Below are positions 54,561-64,000 of a DNA stretch of 64,000 nucleotides, one piece after another (the stretch's first letter is position 1; each line of letters opens with the position of its first letter). Under the pieces are notes generated by a model, which ran no database searches, was not told the DNA's origin, and saw only the letters and a list, made by a program, of their open reading frames with translations. This stretch comes from Auriscalpium vulgare (taxonomy: Eukaryota; Basidiomycota; Agaricomycetes; Russulales; Auriscalpiaceae). Both the position numbers and the translations under genes were made by a program. The stretch spans positions 1,736,001 through 1,800,000 of the forward strand of contig JAHBBC010000008.1 of NCBI GenBank assembly GCA_019915015.1, written 5' to 3'.

Positions 54561-57260
54561 GCGACGAACGTTTGAACTGGCCAGCGAGAGGGCGATGTCA
54601 CTCAGAGGCCCAGCTCCGCCGTTGTCATTATCCAGCTTCAATACGTCTCGTCGAGCTCGATTAATTCCCTGACAGAAGCTTCGCATAACACCCTAGCTTC
54701 CACTCCAAGATTGAAGTTTCCGACTCGTTGGGTCCTCAAACTGTAAGGACGTGTCGACACCGCTGAGGTGGATAAGATCAGTGATGCTGGTCCGTGCGTA
54801 CGCAGGCTCTCTCTATCCCGCACTTGCTGATACTCGTGCCGTTCTTATCAAGTAGCGCGTCCGAGAGCGTCGACCTGTTGGTGGACTACTACAATGACTA
54901 CGCCTTCTGTGCTGTTCCTCGTGCGTCGTCTCGGAGCCCCCACTCTCGTTGCCTCTATGCTAACTCAACGGCTCTATGTATACACAGAGGGGTTGCATTG
55001 TATGTGCTCAGTCCGCGCTATAGCGACAGAAGCATCCCCTCGCATCTTACGCACCCAAGTATCATTAGTTATCACCGAGGTGCGCATATATTTCGTGCGC
55101 TCGCTGCGCTACATGCGACCGTAATATCATTCAAACCATGTACTTAGTGCTACGATAACTCGCAATCGTACATAAACCTTGCAGATGGCCGGAACGGACC
55201 ACCGTTTCGAACTCGTTAAGACTGTCATGCTGCACGCCCCACTCATTCGAGCCTTTGGTGCACGGTACGTCCCACGTGTGCTGCGAGAACTCCCTGCGTA
55301 TCTGATCCATCACGTCGTGCTCAAGGCTCGTAGCCATCCGACCGCGCCGCGTCACCCTCGATCGCTTTCCAATATATTGCGATCCGCCGGTGCCCTGAGC
55401 AGACGATCAAAATACTGGACTCGCAGCGTGTTCGCGCCATTGCGGCATGATTTGAAAATCTAGCCGCGCTGCCGCGCTGGTCAAATAGACATCAGTCGTC
55501 CAACGGGACGCGGGTCGAGCGGAAATTGCGGCGGCAGTGTGCAAGCGAAGAGAGAGCAATTTTGGCGAGGGCGTTATATCGGGCGGTCCGCCTGGTGTAG
55601 GGAATAGTGCGATGGGAATCGCGAACGCCAGGTCCGAGCGTGCAATGACAATCCGCAGGGTGTTGTTGTAACGAACACGCGGCCAGCGAAGGGAGCGCTG
55701 AACGTGAGCCGCATCGATCAAATCTACTGTTGTACTACAGTACGAAATAGAAATCTACACAAAGAGACTACGAACGGAGCCAATAACTTGCTGCGTACCA
55801 GGTCACGAGAGCGCACAGAACAGGCACGCCTCCTGGCGTCCAGAGCACTCCCCATGCGGATTTGCGCACTTCAAGACACTGATTGTGTTGATCCGAGCAG
55901 GCTAAACTCGGTGCTTGTTTCCGCGGGTTATTGCACCCCGGGTACATGCAATTTAACCCATTTGACTGGTTAGCCTAGAAGAATGAGTGCGTGAAGGGAT
56001 CAGTACACAAGGCCGACAGAGGTGTGAAGTCGGATGCACGCACCAATGAGCCGGAAGTCTTCTTGCTGCTCGACGACTCGATGCAACATCCTTCTGCCAT
56101 GCTGGCGTAGTAGCAATCAGTGGGGAAACTGTGCAGAACCCGCGCATTTATATACTTATACCGCACGGTGGTGGCCCAGTATAAGCGCAGCTGGGCCACA
56201 ATGCCAACGTGCGAGGAAAGTCAGTCGTGGTTACAGGATGCGTAGCGTGAACGTCGTCTTGAATGGCCGCTTGTCTTTGAGACGTGTCGGAACTGGCGCT
56301 CATGCACATGGCCAATCAACGGGACAACGCGCCTAGTAGATAAACGTGGCGGACAGAGTGAAATTGCTGAAAAACAAACATAATCCCTACGTCGATCCGG
56401 AAAGTAAGACAACACGTAGCGCACCTAGTCTCTGTGCATTCCTTCGTTAGCCCGGCGTGCAATGAAATCGTGGGAGTGCAGGCTTTGAGGGCGCCACCGA
56501 GACCTGCACGTCGTCGGAAGGCGGTCGTTCGCAGGCGAAAATTGCACGTCACAGCCTCAATTTCATGGTGGGATACAACGTCCAGAAACGTGCCTTCTGC
56601 GTCGCACGAGCACGGCGTGAAGTCGTGACGGCCGTGTTGGCACAAAGAGCACGTCCAGGTCCTCGTCCGACTCTTTCATTGGGTTTGCGTGTGACGCAGA
56701 GTCTGAGCACACGTCGTCAGGCGAAGTAGATCTAAGAGGATTTGTCGCCATGCGAAGGACGGGCTGCTGCCGTCCGCGAGCAAAAGAGTGAGCGAGCGGG
56801 CAGGTGCAGGAACAAGCCGGGCGGTGGTGAGGAGCAGGAAAGCGCGACGACGAAGGAAATGGGATGGCAGTCACCCACTCGAAGGCCGCCACGCCGCTTT
56901 GGCCCAGACACTTCCAAATCCCATCTATATCTCGAACTGTATATGTCGTGTTCTCTATAGCCTTGAAGCATGAAGTTGAAGCGTCGAGTTGAAGCTTGAA
57001 GCTTGAAGTGCGAAGAGAGGAACGAGACTCGAGACTGACTGAGGAAAGGGCTCCGAGTTGCCGGGAGCCACGGGCCGCTCTTGCCGTTTATGACGCGGTG
57101 GCCCCGCCCTGCCTCTGAGTCTGAGTCTTTGCTCGTGCCTCCGTCTCGCACTCCTCATCAATACTTTCTGCGCCGTCTTCCTGTGCAGTGCATCCTTCCA
57201 TCGCTCCCGCTAGTTCGCTGTGAATGCATTGAATTAGGACGTGCCTCTTTTCAATCGCGC
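54561..57260. other. Intergenic, no gene supported
   Basis: About 2.7 kb with scattered short frames on both strands. Candidates such as the plus frame at 55179-55463 (MAGTDHRFELVKTVMLHAPL) and the minus frame from 56751 (MATNPLRSTSPDDVCSDSAS) look locally protein-like but do not extend through consistent splicing. They may be gene relics. Confidence 0.4.
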
Positions 57261-57522
57261 TGTAGTGTACTCGGACCGGTCGTCCTACTTGGACGACCAG
57301 CATGTGCGGAACCGCGGGTTCCAGACAACGCTCGGAGCTGGGCTGAGGTGAAGGGGCTGTTCCTGTGGAACAGCCTCGGATCATTGATGGGATGGGATTA
57401 CATAAGGGTAGCATATATATATCCGTCCTCTCCTTGGGAGAGGACATCTTTTGTACTTTCACTACTCGCGCCCCATCGAATCATACTCAGCCCACGTCGA
57501 TATACGTGGGTACGATTCTACA
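57261..57522 (+). repeat. Likely 5' LTR (262 bp) of a gag-bearing retroelement
   Basis: Begins TGTAGTGTACTCGG and ends GATTCTACA, so the ends TGTAG/CTACA are inverted repeats as in LTRs. A TATA run (catatatatat, about 57412-57422) lies about 100 bp before its end. It stands 88 bp upstream of the gag ATG. I found no second copy in the window, so no 3' LTR confirms it. Confidence 0.5.
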
Positions 57523-57609
57523 GGCGTGATCACCTAAGTACAAGGGCATCGACGTTACACTTTTTTGAATCCCACCGGATTTAAAAGCGAATATATCGAC
57601 CCTTCGAAC

Positions 57610-60600
57610 ATGGGACCCAAGAAACCCACACCCACTGGAGAACCTCGCCGCTCGTCTCGAGTGGCAAGGGTCTCTGGTACCTCTACCTCGCATACCGAGG
57701 GAAGGGGAAGTCGGTCTGGAGGCCCCGCTACGAGCAGCTCTGCGCCTGTGGCGACGAGCAACTCGGTGCCAATGGCGACGAGTGGCTCTGCCCCCGAGGT
57801 ACTGCCCGAGGCGATACCTCCGGATGCACTCCCTGATCCCGCGGATCACCGTGATCCCCGGGAGGAATCCGAGACATCGCCACGTCCGCCTGATAAAGGC
57901 AAAGGACGTGTGATTACCCCCGAAAATGAATCTGAGGATTCAGGGCAGGCTGAGGAGGAGGACTTTGACGTCGCCCCATTCGACGACGATATCCTCCGGG
58001 CCACCCGCAATTCGCTGAATGACTTCAGCAACCCATACGCGCGGTTGGGAAGTCCCTCGCGAGCAAGAGGACCGGCCGGACCAACACCATCAGGCGGATC
58101 AGTGACCCGTTCCGAGCGGGAAGTCGAGGACACGATCCGCCCGGTCCGCGCGGACATCCTGTATACATTCGAGATGGACAGGCTCATGGGCAACGTACGC
58201 GACCAGCTGCTGGGCAGTGAGATGTTCATGAAACAGATGGAGGAACTCTGGCAAGCGACCCGTGGGGTCATGCAGGAGACATCCACCAGCATCAGTAACG
58301 CATACAGGTCGCTCGCCGCTATCGGGTCAAAAATGCAGGGTACTACTCCTGAGGAGAAGCCCCCCGCTGCCAATCGAGGCGCGGGATTGAAGTACGACAC
58401 TACGGCGGACGACGCGGAAATGCCATCCAGTGGGTGGACCAGGCCGGTCCGTGAGGACGGCGAGACGGCGGTCGATTTCGACATGCGCACTCGCGCGGCC
58501 GCCCGCCTTAATCGACACCGCCAGAGAGTGCACGAGCACTTCCTACCGCAATTGCGGAAAGACACCCCTCGTCGGCGTATACAATCCGCAGACCGCCATT
58601 CTCCTGAGGAGGATGACAGCGATGACCATGATTCTCACTACGGAGACGGTCCATCATACACGCGCGACGAACCAATCAGCGCAATGACTGCACAGTCCAC
58701 GCGCTACGCGAGCTTAGAGCCGCAGAGTGTTCGCAGCGACCACATTGCGCGACGCGTAGGACACCACAGTCACGGCGCCGCGGATCTGCGTCCTAAGGAC
58801 ACTGCCACTAGCCGCGTCGAAGCCCCACGGCTCCGTAATGCCACTGTGTATACACTAGAGCGTTTGGTTGCACTCATACGTGAACAAGTGGGCGAGCCGA
58901 CTTCCGCTCTACTAGCACAAGTGGCCAAAGCTTACAAACTACCCATGCCCGGTTCGTACAACGGCGTCGATGACATCGACACGTTGGAGCTCTGGCTTGG
59001 GAAAGTATTGCGGTGGATGAGACTGTACCACGTCACAGGGCCAGACCGTGATGCAGAACACGTAGCTCTGCTCGGGTCCTTTCTTGACGGGGAAGCGGCC
59101 CGATGGTACACCCAAGAGGTGGAAGCCCCCACCCAAGCACACCGTGCCTGGACATTCGAGGACATCATCGCTGCGATGTACTCCCGATTCATCCACCGTG
59201 CCTCAGCGCAGACGGCCGCGTCCCGGTTCATGGCGTCACGCTTTTCCCGAAGCAAAGGAATTGCGGGATTCTTTAGTGAACTGAAGGAGCGAGCCTCACG
59301 CATGGTGGAACAGCCGGATGAATATACGTTCAAACGACTGTTTCTCAGCGGGCTCCCGGAGGAGTACAACGATGTACTGCTGCGAGTACGCGGTCTGTCG
59401 GCCGAATACTCTGATATGAACGCGCTCCTTGAAGCCTCACTCGAAATCGAGGAAGACAGCAAGATTATGAGCAAGTTCCGCGACTCGCGACAGAGCACGG
59501 CGCCCGCGCGCACCACTGATAAATCAGTGGAACACACCCGGAAGTCGACCGCGACCTCGAGTGCGACTGCGCGGCGGGTGAGACCGTCCCGAGGACAGAC
59601 TCAGACCGCCCGAGTCAACCAAACCTCGCCTCAGACACGCACGGGAAGTGGCATGGATAGACCACGCCCTGATAGTACCCCTCGCCCGCAGAAGCTACAG
59701 GGCCGTCCTGGTGGACAGCCCCGTACCGCGGTAGGAAAAGATGGTAAATCCATCACGTGCTTCGGATGCGGACAGACGGGGCACTATTCGAGTGACCCTA
59801 CTTGCCCGCAATTCGGCAAACCCCGCATGTTTGCCTCTCGAGTAGTCAATGACAACTCGGAGGACGACCAAGCGGGAGAGCCTGAAGCGCAGAATGATGA
59901 GTCATCCCCTGGGGACGACGAGCGCGCTGACAACAACAAAGAAGCCCCTGAGGAGCGCTGGGCGTCGTCAGATGATTACGTCGAGGATATGGAATACCTA
60001 GACACCCCATCCGACGATGATGAGGGGCCCCCACTCCGACTCGCCAGCATGCGTATGTTCTCCATGAGAATTACGCCCGCTAGCGACGAAGAAGACAATG
60101 TGTCGTTAGGGTTATGGGGCATGGTAGGGTTCAGTAGGGTTGGTGAAACCTCTCCACTCACCACGCAGCACACAGCTCGCAGACAGCAATTGCGCGTGCA
60201 GTGGGCTTCCAGGACGCCCACACCGCACGCCAGCCTGCGCAGCATGCTCTGCAGCATCTGTCCTGGACAAGCACACACAGCGCAGGGCCCACAGACAGCA
60301 GTGGGCGTCCAGGACGCCCACACCGCGCGCCAGCCTGCGCAGCATGCTCTGCAGCATCTTTCCTTGACAGAGACACACAGCGCAGGGCCCGCTGACAGCA
60401 ATTGCGCGTGCAGTGGGCGTCCAGGACGCCCACACCGCGCGCCAGCCTGCGCAGCATGCTCTGCAGCATCTTTCCTTGACAGAGACACACAGCGCAGGGC
60501 CCGCAGACAGCAATTGCGCGTGCAGTGGGCGTCCAGGACGCGCACGCCGTGCGCCACCCTCCGCAGCGTGTTGCCTGTGCTCGGCAGTGTCCGTCCCGGA

Positions 60601-61179
60601 CGGACACACACAGCGCAGGGCCCGCAGACAGCAATTGCGCGTGCAGTGGGCGTCCAGGACGCCCACACCGCGCGCCAGCCTGCGCAGCATGCTCGGCAGC
60701 ATCTTTCCTTGACACACACAGCGCAGGGCCCGCAGACAGCAATTGCGCGTGCAGTGGGCGTCCAGGACGCGCACACCGCGCGCCAGCCTGCGCAGCGTGC
60801 TCTGCAGCATCTTTCCTTGACAGAGACACACAGCGCAGGGCCCGCAGACAGCAATTGCGCGTGCAGTGGGCGTCCAGGACGCCCACACCGCGCGCCAGCC
60901 TGCGCAGCATGCTCTGCAGCATCTTTCCTTGACAGAGACAGCGCAGGGCCCGCAGACAGCAATTGCGCGTGCAGTGGGCGTCCAGGACGCGCACGCCGTG
61001 CGCCACCCTCCGCAGCGTTGTTGCCTGTGCTCGGCAGTGTCCGTCCCGGACGGACATACACAGCGCAGGGCCCGCTGACAGCAATTGCGCGTGCAGTGGG
61101 CGTCCAGGACGCTCACACTGCGATAGGTACGCCGCGGTCCCTGACAGGAGCAGCTGAGATGCTAACGCTGCCGCTGTAG
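57610..61179 (+). CDS. Ty3/gypsy-type Gag fused in frame to a minisatellite
   Basis: The ATG at 57610 opens MGPKKPTPTGEPRRSSRVAR. About 380 residues of Ser/Pro/acidic sequence precede a retrotransposon Gag domain (from ATVYTLERLVALIREQVGEP to ALLEASLEIEEDSK), with the typical GEAARWYTQEVE and GIAGFFSELKERA stretches. A CCHC knuckle, CFGCGQTGHYSSDPTC, follows at about residue 717, then an acidic segment. From about nt 60160 the frame enters the minisatellite and stays open by chance to 61179. No protease, reverse transcriptase or integrase follows. It is a truncated element or a stand-alone gag. It belongs to a different family from the element at 3794. Confidence 0.75.
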   Translation: MGPKKPTPTGEPRRSSRVARVSGTSTSHTEGRGSRSGGPATSSSAPVATSNSVPMATSGSAPEVLPEAIPPDALPDPADHRDPREESETSPRPPDKGKGRVITPENESEDSGQAEEEDFDVAPFDDDILRATRNSLNDFSNPYARLGSPSRARGPAGPTPSGGSVTRSEREVEDTIRPVRADILYTFEMDRLMGNVRDQLLGSEMFMKQMEELWQATRGVMQETSTSISNAYRSLAAIGSKMQGTTPEEKPPAANRGAGLKYDTTADDAEMPSSGWTRPVREDGETAVDFDMRTRAAARLNRHRQRVHEHFLPQLRKDTPRRRIQSADRHSPEEDDSDDHDSHYGDGPSYTRDEPISAMTAQSTRYASLEPQSVRSDHIARRVGHHSHGAADLRPKDTATSRVEAPRLRNATVYTLERLVALIREQVGEPTSALLAQVAKAYKLPMPGSYNGVDDIDTLELWLGKVLRWMRLYHVTGPDRDAEHVALLGSFLDGEAARWYTQEVEAPTQAHRAWTFEDIIAAMYSRFIHRASAQTAASRFMASRFSRSKGIAGFFSELKERASRMVEQPDEYTFKRLFLSGLPEEYNDVLLRVRGLSAEYSDMNALLEASLEIEEDSKIMSKFRDSRQSTAPARTTDKSVEHTRKSTATSSATARRVRPSRGQTQTARVNQTSPQTRTGSGMDRPRPDSTPRPQKLQGRPGGQPRTAVGKDGKSITCFGCGQTGHYSSDPTCPQFGKPRMFASRVVNDNSEDDQAGEPEAQNDESSPGDDERADNNKEAPEERWASSDDYVEDMEYLDTPSDDDEGPPLRLASMRMFSMRITPASDEEDNVSLGLWGMVGFSRVGETSPLTTQHTARRQQLRVQWASRTPTPHASLRSMLCSICPGQAHTAQGPQTAVGVQDAHTARQPAQHALQHLSLTETHSAGPADSNCACSGRPGRPHRAPACAACSAASFLDRDTQRRARRQQLRVQWASRTRTPCATLRSVLPVLGSVRPGRTHTAQGPQTAIARAVGVQDAHTARQPAQHARQHLSLTHTAQGPQTAIARAVGVQDAHTARQPAQRALQHLSLTETHSAGPADSNCACSGRPGRPHRAPACAACSAASFLDRDSAGPADSNCACSGRPGRARRAPPSAALLPVLGSVRPGRTYTAQGPLTAIARAVGVQDAHTAIGTPRSLTGAAEMLTLPL
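60175..61115. repeat. Minisatellite, nine units of 100-122 bp
   Basis: Unit starts (gtgggcgtccaggacg) lie at 60201, 60301, 60413, 60525, 60646, 60754, 60866, 60974 and 61096. Spacings are 100, 112, 112, 121, 108, 112, 108 and 122 bp. Two unit types alternate irregularly: one with cgccagcctgcgcagcatgc and ttccttgacagagacac, one with cgccaccctccgcagcg and gtccgtcccggacggac. Each unit opens with a hairpin, GTGGGCGTCC-A-GGACGCCCAC. As 112 is not a multiple of 3, the frame rotates from unit to unit, yet several frames on both strands stay open. Confidence 0.92.
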
Positions 61180-61520
61180 GGTATCAAGCTGCGCAGGTGC
61201 GCGTCGTCTTCACCCTCCCGGTGAAAGCTCGCGCGGCAGCGTTTCCAATGGACTACGTTGGCCCCGCCCACCTCGCGTACGTGGAGTGGTTTCCACCGTT
61301 CGGGCCAGCGTCAGAGCCGAACCATCTCATGTACTTACCGGGTGTCGCGAAAGTTCCGAACGGGCCTCCGCAGGCAGGCAAGCGCGATTGCCGTCAAGGA
61401 CATCCACCGGAGCGTGCACCTCATGCTGCGATTCGGGCTGCAAGCTCCTCGCCACTGACTTCAGAGAACGTCCTCGACAAGTGTAGAAAGTTTTATGTAT
61501 CTTCCTTTGTAGACAGACAC
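61180..61520 (+). pseudogene. Fragment of a transposon-associated ORF (KDZ/Plavaka-like tail)
   Basis: Plus-strand translation gives AQVRVVFTLPVKARAAAFPM, then GPAHLAYVEWFPPFGPASEP and NHLMYLPGV. The trace then changes frame and continues with AIAVKDIHRSVHLMLRFGL and ENVLDKCRKFYVSSFVDRH. This order (RVVF, LAYVEWF, I..SVHL..FG, VLD.C..FYVN.F.DRH) recalls the C-terminal domain of the large proteins coded by or next to KDZ and Plavaka DNA transposons of Agaricomycetes. At least two frame changes make it a relic. The family assignment is from memory of the pattern. Confidence 0.45.
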
Positions 61521-61992
61521 ATTACGATTCCTATGAATCGTTGCTTATGTCATCTACATCCAGCTTTTTTTCGACCCATGCAACGACAGTCTGTGTCGCC
61601 TTTTTTGGAAATTCACTCCCACGCTTTGTCCACTCGCGCTTTCAGCTCCCTCACCAGCCTCACGTCTACTCGGGATGATACACTCACTGTACACATATTG
61701 TTGCCTATAAAGCATTCCACACACACAGTAATATTACTAGGATTGAGCGTATAGAACAGCAGAGCGTATAGAACAGCATGATTGCTAGCAAGAGATGATG
61801 ACGTCATTCCGGCTATTAAATTGCATTTAAAACCCGAAATGATGTCATTGCTCTTGAGCTCAAACCGCAGGGCAAAGATGTCAAATAAAGTAGTCTCTGT
61901 TACATATTCTTCCAATTTGAGAAGATTATTGAACCCCGTATTGCACCTGGAATCGTACTGCCGCGCTATGCGTCGGCCCACTCCCAGCAAGT
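61521..61992. mobile_element. 472-bp dispersed repeat, copy B
   Basis: Gap-free match to 22140-22611 with two noticed substitutions. It begins immediately after the transposon ORF fragment (…FVDRH), so it may be the 3' terminal part of that transposon, or an independent element inserted there. Confidence 0.75.
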
Positions 61993-63405
61993 CTATATTA
62001 CAGTCTATTGACACCCCATTGCACTGATCTGTCTGGCAAGGAAGGACCACCTGTGACGCCCTTGCAAACACTTGCAAATGCCAGTGAAGGCCACGCGTCG
62101 GGCAAGAGGGGGGCACAGATGCAGCGACTGTATTCGGTGGGAGCTACGTGCGGCGCCCGCTGCGGAGGCCGTCTCATCCACTCCCCGAGGACGAGGACTC
62201 GTCAACGCCGGCAAACCCACCGCCCCAGACGTCGTCATGCCAGCCATTCCACCCCGAGCCGCCTCAGGCGTCCCCTTCCCCGCCATTGCCCACCCCCGAG
62301 ACGCCCCAGCCATTCCGCCTCCAGACAGCAGCGATCGCGTTGCGGACCATCTGGTCGGTGACGCGTGGAGGCCCCGCAGGGGCCCTCAGTGGCCCACCAA
62401 ATACTCCCCTCTCGCTCGTGCCCCGCTTCTTCCGCAGCAATGCCGCCCGGACAGGATCCCACACAATCCCGCCGTCCTTCCAGACACATCCGGAGGCTGG
62501 CGCGCCCCTGCTCCACGCTGTGAGCGATCTGCGACGGGCGAGTGCTCATAGGACCCACCATCTTATGGCCGTCTCCTCTCGCTGCTTCAGCTTGCGAGCC
62601 TCTCGCTTCCAACTGGGCTCGGTCCTGTTCAAGCGCATCGGATGCTGGTGTGCAGGGTGCTTGGTGGTGGAGGCTGCAGCGGTGGTGGACGCGGTACGAG
62701 AGGCGGACTGGCGCAAGCTCGCAGACTCCTTCCCACGCCGGCTCGTTCTCGCCCAGGCGGCCCGAGACAACCGACTAATTATAAGACAACCGCAAGGGCC
62801 CGTCGCGGACGGACGGCCGCGGACGCCGCGCGGCACTCCTACGCAATCACGTGACCTGTAAGAGGTGGCCTGGGAGTGTCCGTCCTGGCCGGACGCGCAC
62901 ACTCCCAACCCTTGATAGCGACCTTGACAAATTCTGAAATCCTCGAAGCCCTGTTTACGCGCCATATCAGGTAGTTTGTTATCATGCCGGTGGAGCGCAG
63001 CCAAAATTATGTGGGCAGACGGTCGCGCGACGCGACGTCGGACGCGGCTCTCCTGCAAAATCACGTGACTTGCATGGGGTGGTCTGCGAGCGTCCGTCCC
63101 GGACGGACGCGCCCATCCCCTCAGAGCGACCTCAACAACCCGTCCCATGTCGCATTCCCAAACCCCCACCTTAGCAACAACCACCGCTTTCGAGGTGTTC
63201 CAATAGCGAATTATGGTGGCGGAATGCCTTAATTTGCCCTGCCTGGTAGGTGTCTCACTATTGTGATGTTTCAGGCCCGTTTACATTCCTCTCTGCGCTA
63301 TGTTTATATCTCACCGCGCGCTGCGCGGTCCGTCCTCGACGTTCATCCTGCATGACATGATGGTGCAATAACACTTGTTTGAAACAGGACTTAAACAACT
63401 TGTAC
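61993..63405. other. Degenerate region with a diverged 85-bp direct duplication
   Basis: A plus frame (62148-62861) and overlapping minus frames are GC-driven and have no recognisable domain; a minus stretch near 62440-62600 (KREARKLKQREETAIRWWVL) might be a relic. Two diverged copies of about 85 bp lie at 62838-62925 and 63057-63137. Both contain tcacgtgac, then a (g/c)gtccgtcc...ggac(g) palindrome and agcgacct. No gene is called. Confidence 0.4.
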
Positions 63406-63984
63406 CTAAGCCACCTTCACCTTAACAACCGTACAGCTCCACCTCTTTATCTTTAGCCCTGGAGCTCCCTCCTCCCACGCCGCGAGTATCCCTTTTGTCA
63501 TCCTGCAACACGAAAGCATGACCGAAAATGCAGCCCGATCCCGACTCGTCCTCCACATCTCGACATCCTGGGGGAATGTCGCAGTCGGGGAGTTCATGAA
63601 GTTCACCTCGTCAATATTCAACGTGTGCAGGCTGGGCAGGTACGACCCATCCACAGGCGCCTTACTCATCGCCTGACAGAAGGCCAGCGCGTTGTGTCCG
63701 TCGACCGTCACCTCGTACAGGTGGTGGGCCGATGCCAGCCATTCCCTCCACACATCTTCATCGGCCGACGTGTCGCCTACTGAGTAAAGCAGCCGCTCTA
63801 TCTTGAGCCCGGACATCGCAGGGACAGCAGCCTGGGCAAGATGACGACTCAGCGCGAGGCGCCAAGGGACAGTGATGTAGCAGGCCTTAACCTCGTCACC
63901 GTGCGTGCGCGCGATTATATGGATCCTCAGGTGGCCCTCCCATTTTTCAATACAAGCATCGTAGGCAATGTCTTCGACATTCTC
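63406..63984 (-). CDS. F-box/LRR-type protein, 3' part, runs off the right edge
   Basis: The minus-strand frame ends at 63406 and extends upstream beyond the internal ATG at 63816 through SRHLAQAAVPAMSGLKIERL to an apparent splice acceptor (ttttacag) near 63985, so earlier exons lie outside the window. Visible features are leucine-rich-repeat-like segments typical of Agaricomycete F-box proteins (LYEVTVDGHNALAFCQAM, YLPSLHTLNIDEVNF). The F-box itself is not in view, so the class is inferred. The C-terminus is KRWSCTVVKVKVA. Confidence 0.55.
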   Translation of the reverse strand, partial: ENVEDIAYDACIEKWEGHLRIHIIARTHGDEVKACYITVPWRLALSRHLAQAAVPAMSGLKIERLLYSVGDTSADEDVWREWLASAHHLYEVTVDGHNALAFCQAMSKAPVDGSYLPSLHTLNIDEVNFMNSPTATFPQDVEMWRTSRDRAAFSVMLSCCRMTKGILAAWEEGAPGLKIKRWSCTVVKVKVA

Positions 63985-64000
63985 CTGTAAAAGATGTTCA

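Noticed and set aside
59976..61116. Minus-strand frames of 308-361 codons across the minisatellite
   Set aside because: They are the antisense of tandem repeats that rotate through all frames and have no independent start context or domain.
62148..62861. 237-codon plus-strand gene
   Set aside because: Pro/Arg-rich translation typical of GC-rich noncoding sequence, with overlapping frames on the other strand and no domain.

Overview
The window is nuclear DNA of a filamentous basidiomycete, most likely a white-rot polypore (Agaricomycetes, Polyporales). Nearly every host gene is broken by GT-AG introns of about 45-85 nt, there are no bacterial signals, and the gene families are typical of that group: two tandem short manganese peroxidases, F-box proteins, an expanded kinase-like family, and fungal Ty3/gypsy and PIF/Harbinger elements. 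Species cannot be fixed from the sequence alone. Layout. 0-2.8 kb: an intact kinase-like gene (minus) diverges from an uncharacterised five-exon gene (plus). 3.2-18.7 kb: a second kinase-like copy (minus), now a pseudogene, split by a 12.5-kb chromodomain Ty3/gypsy retrotransposon with indistinguishable 613-bp LTRs and a 5-bp target duplication, and split again by a 1.6-kb foldback DNA element with an 8-bp target duplication. The retrotransposon has a single gag-pol frame and a second large ORF of 973 residues between pol and the 3' LTR. 18.7-21.3 kb: degenerate GC-rich repeats, a 38-bp perfect palindrome and a candidate small gene. 21.8-23.6 kb: a third kinase-like copy (plus), broken by a 472-bp dispersed repeat and a frameshift. 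23.8-24.8 kb: an F-box gene. 25.0-29.4 kb: a nested mobile island in which a second member of the foldback family (8-bp TSD, 19-bp satellite arrays, tRNA-like segments) carries a complete PIF/Harbinger transposon. 29.5-41.7 kb: conserved host genes, all minus except one small candidate: heme oxygenase, two manganese peroxidases and a lipin-type phosphatidate phosphatase. 42.2-45.5 kb: a second, almost identical Harbinger copy in inverted orientation. 46.0-51.6 kb: a THO complex WD40 subunit converging on a large seven-helix membrane protein. 53.4-54.6 kb: an F-box gene with a run of 18 C. 57.3-62.0 kb: a retroelement with a 5' LTR-like segment and gag, in which pol is replaced by a roughly 112-bp minisatellite, followed by a transposon ORF fragment and the second copy of the 472-bp repeat. 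63.4-64.0 kb: the end of another F-box-type gene running off the right edge. Functionally, heme oxygenase (heme turnover) lies next to two secreted heme peroxidases that make Mn(III) for lignin attack. Lipin and THO3 are housekeeping genes. The rest is dominated by nested mobile DNA, for which the kinase-like family acts as a repeated target. The most unusual items are the retrotransposon's downstream ORF, the two foldback elements linked only by their termini, and the gag-minisatellite fusion.
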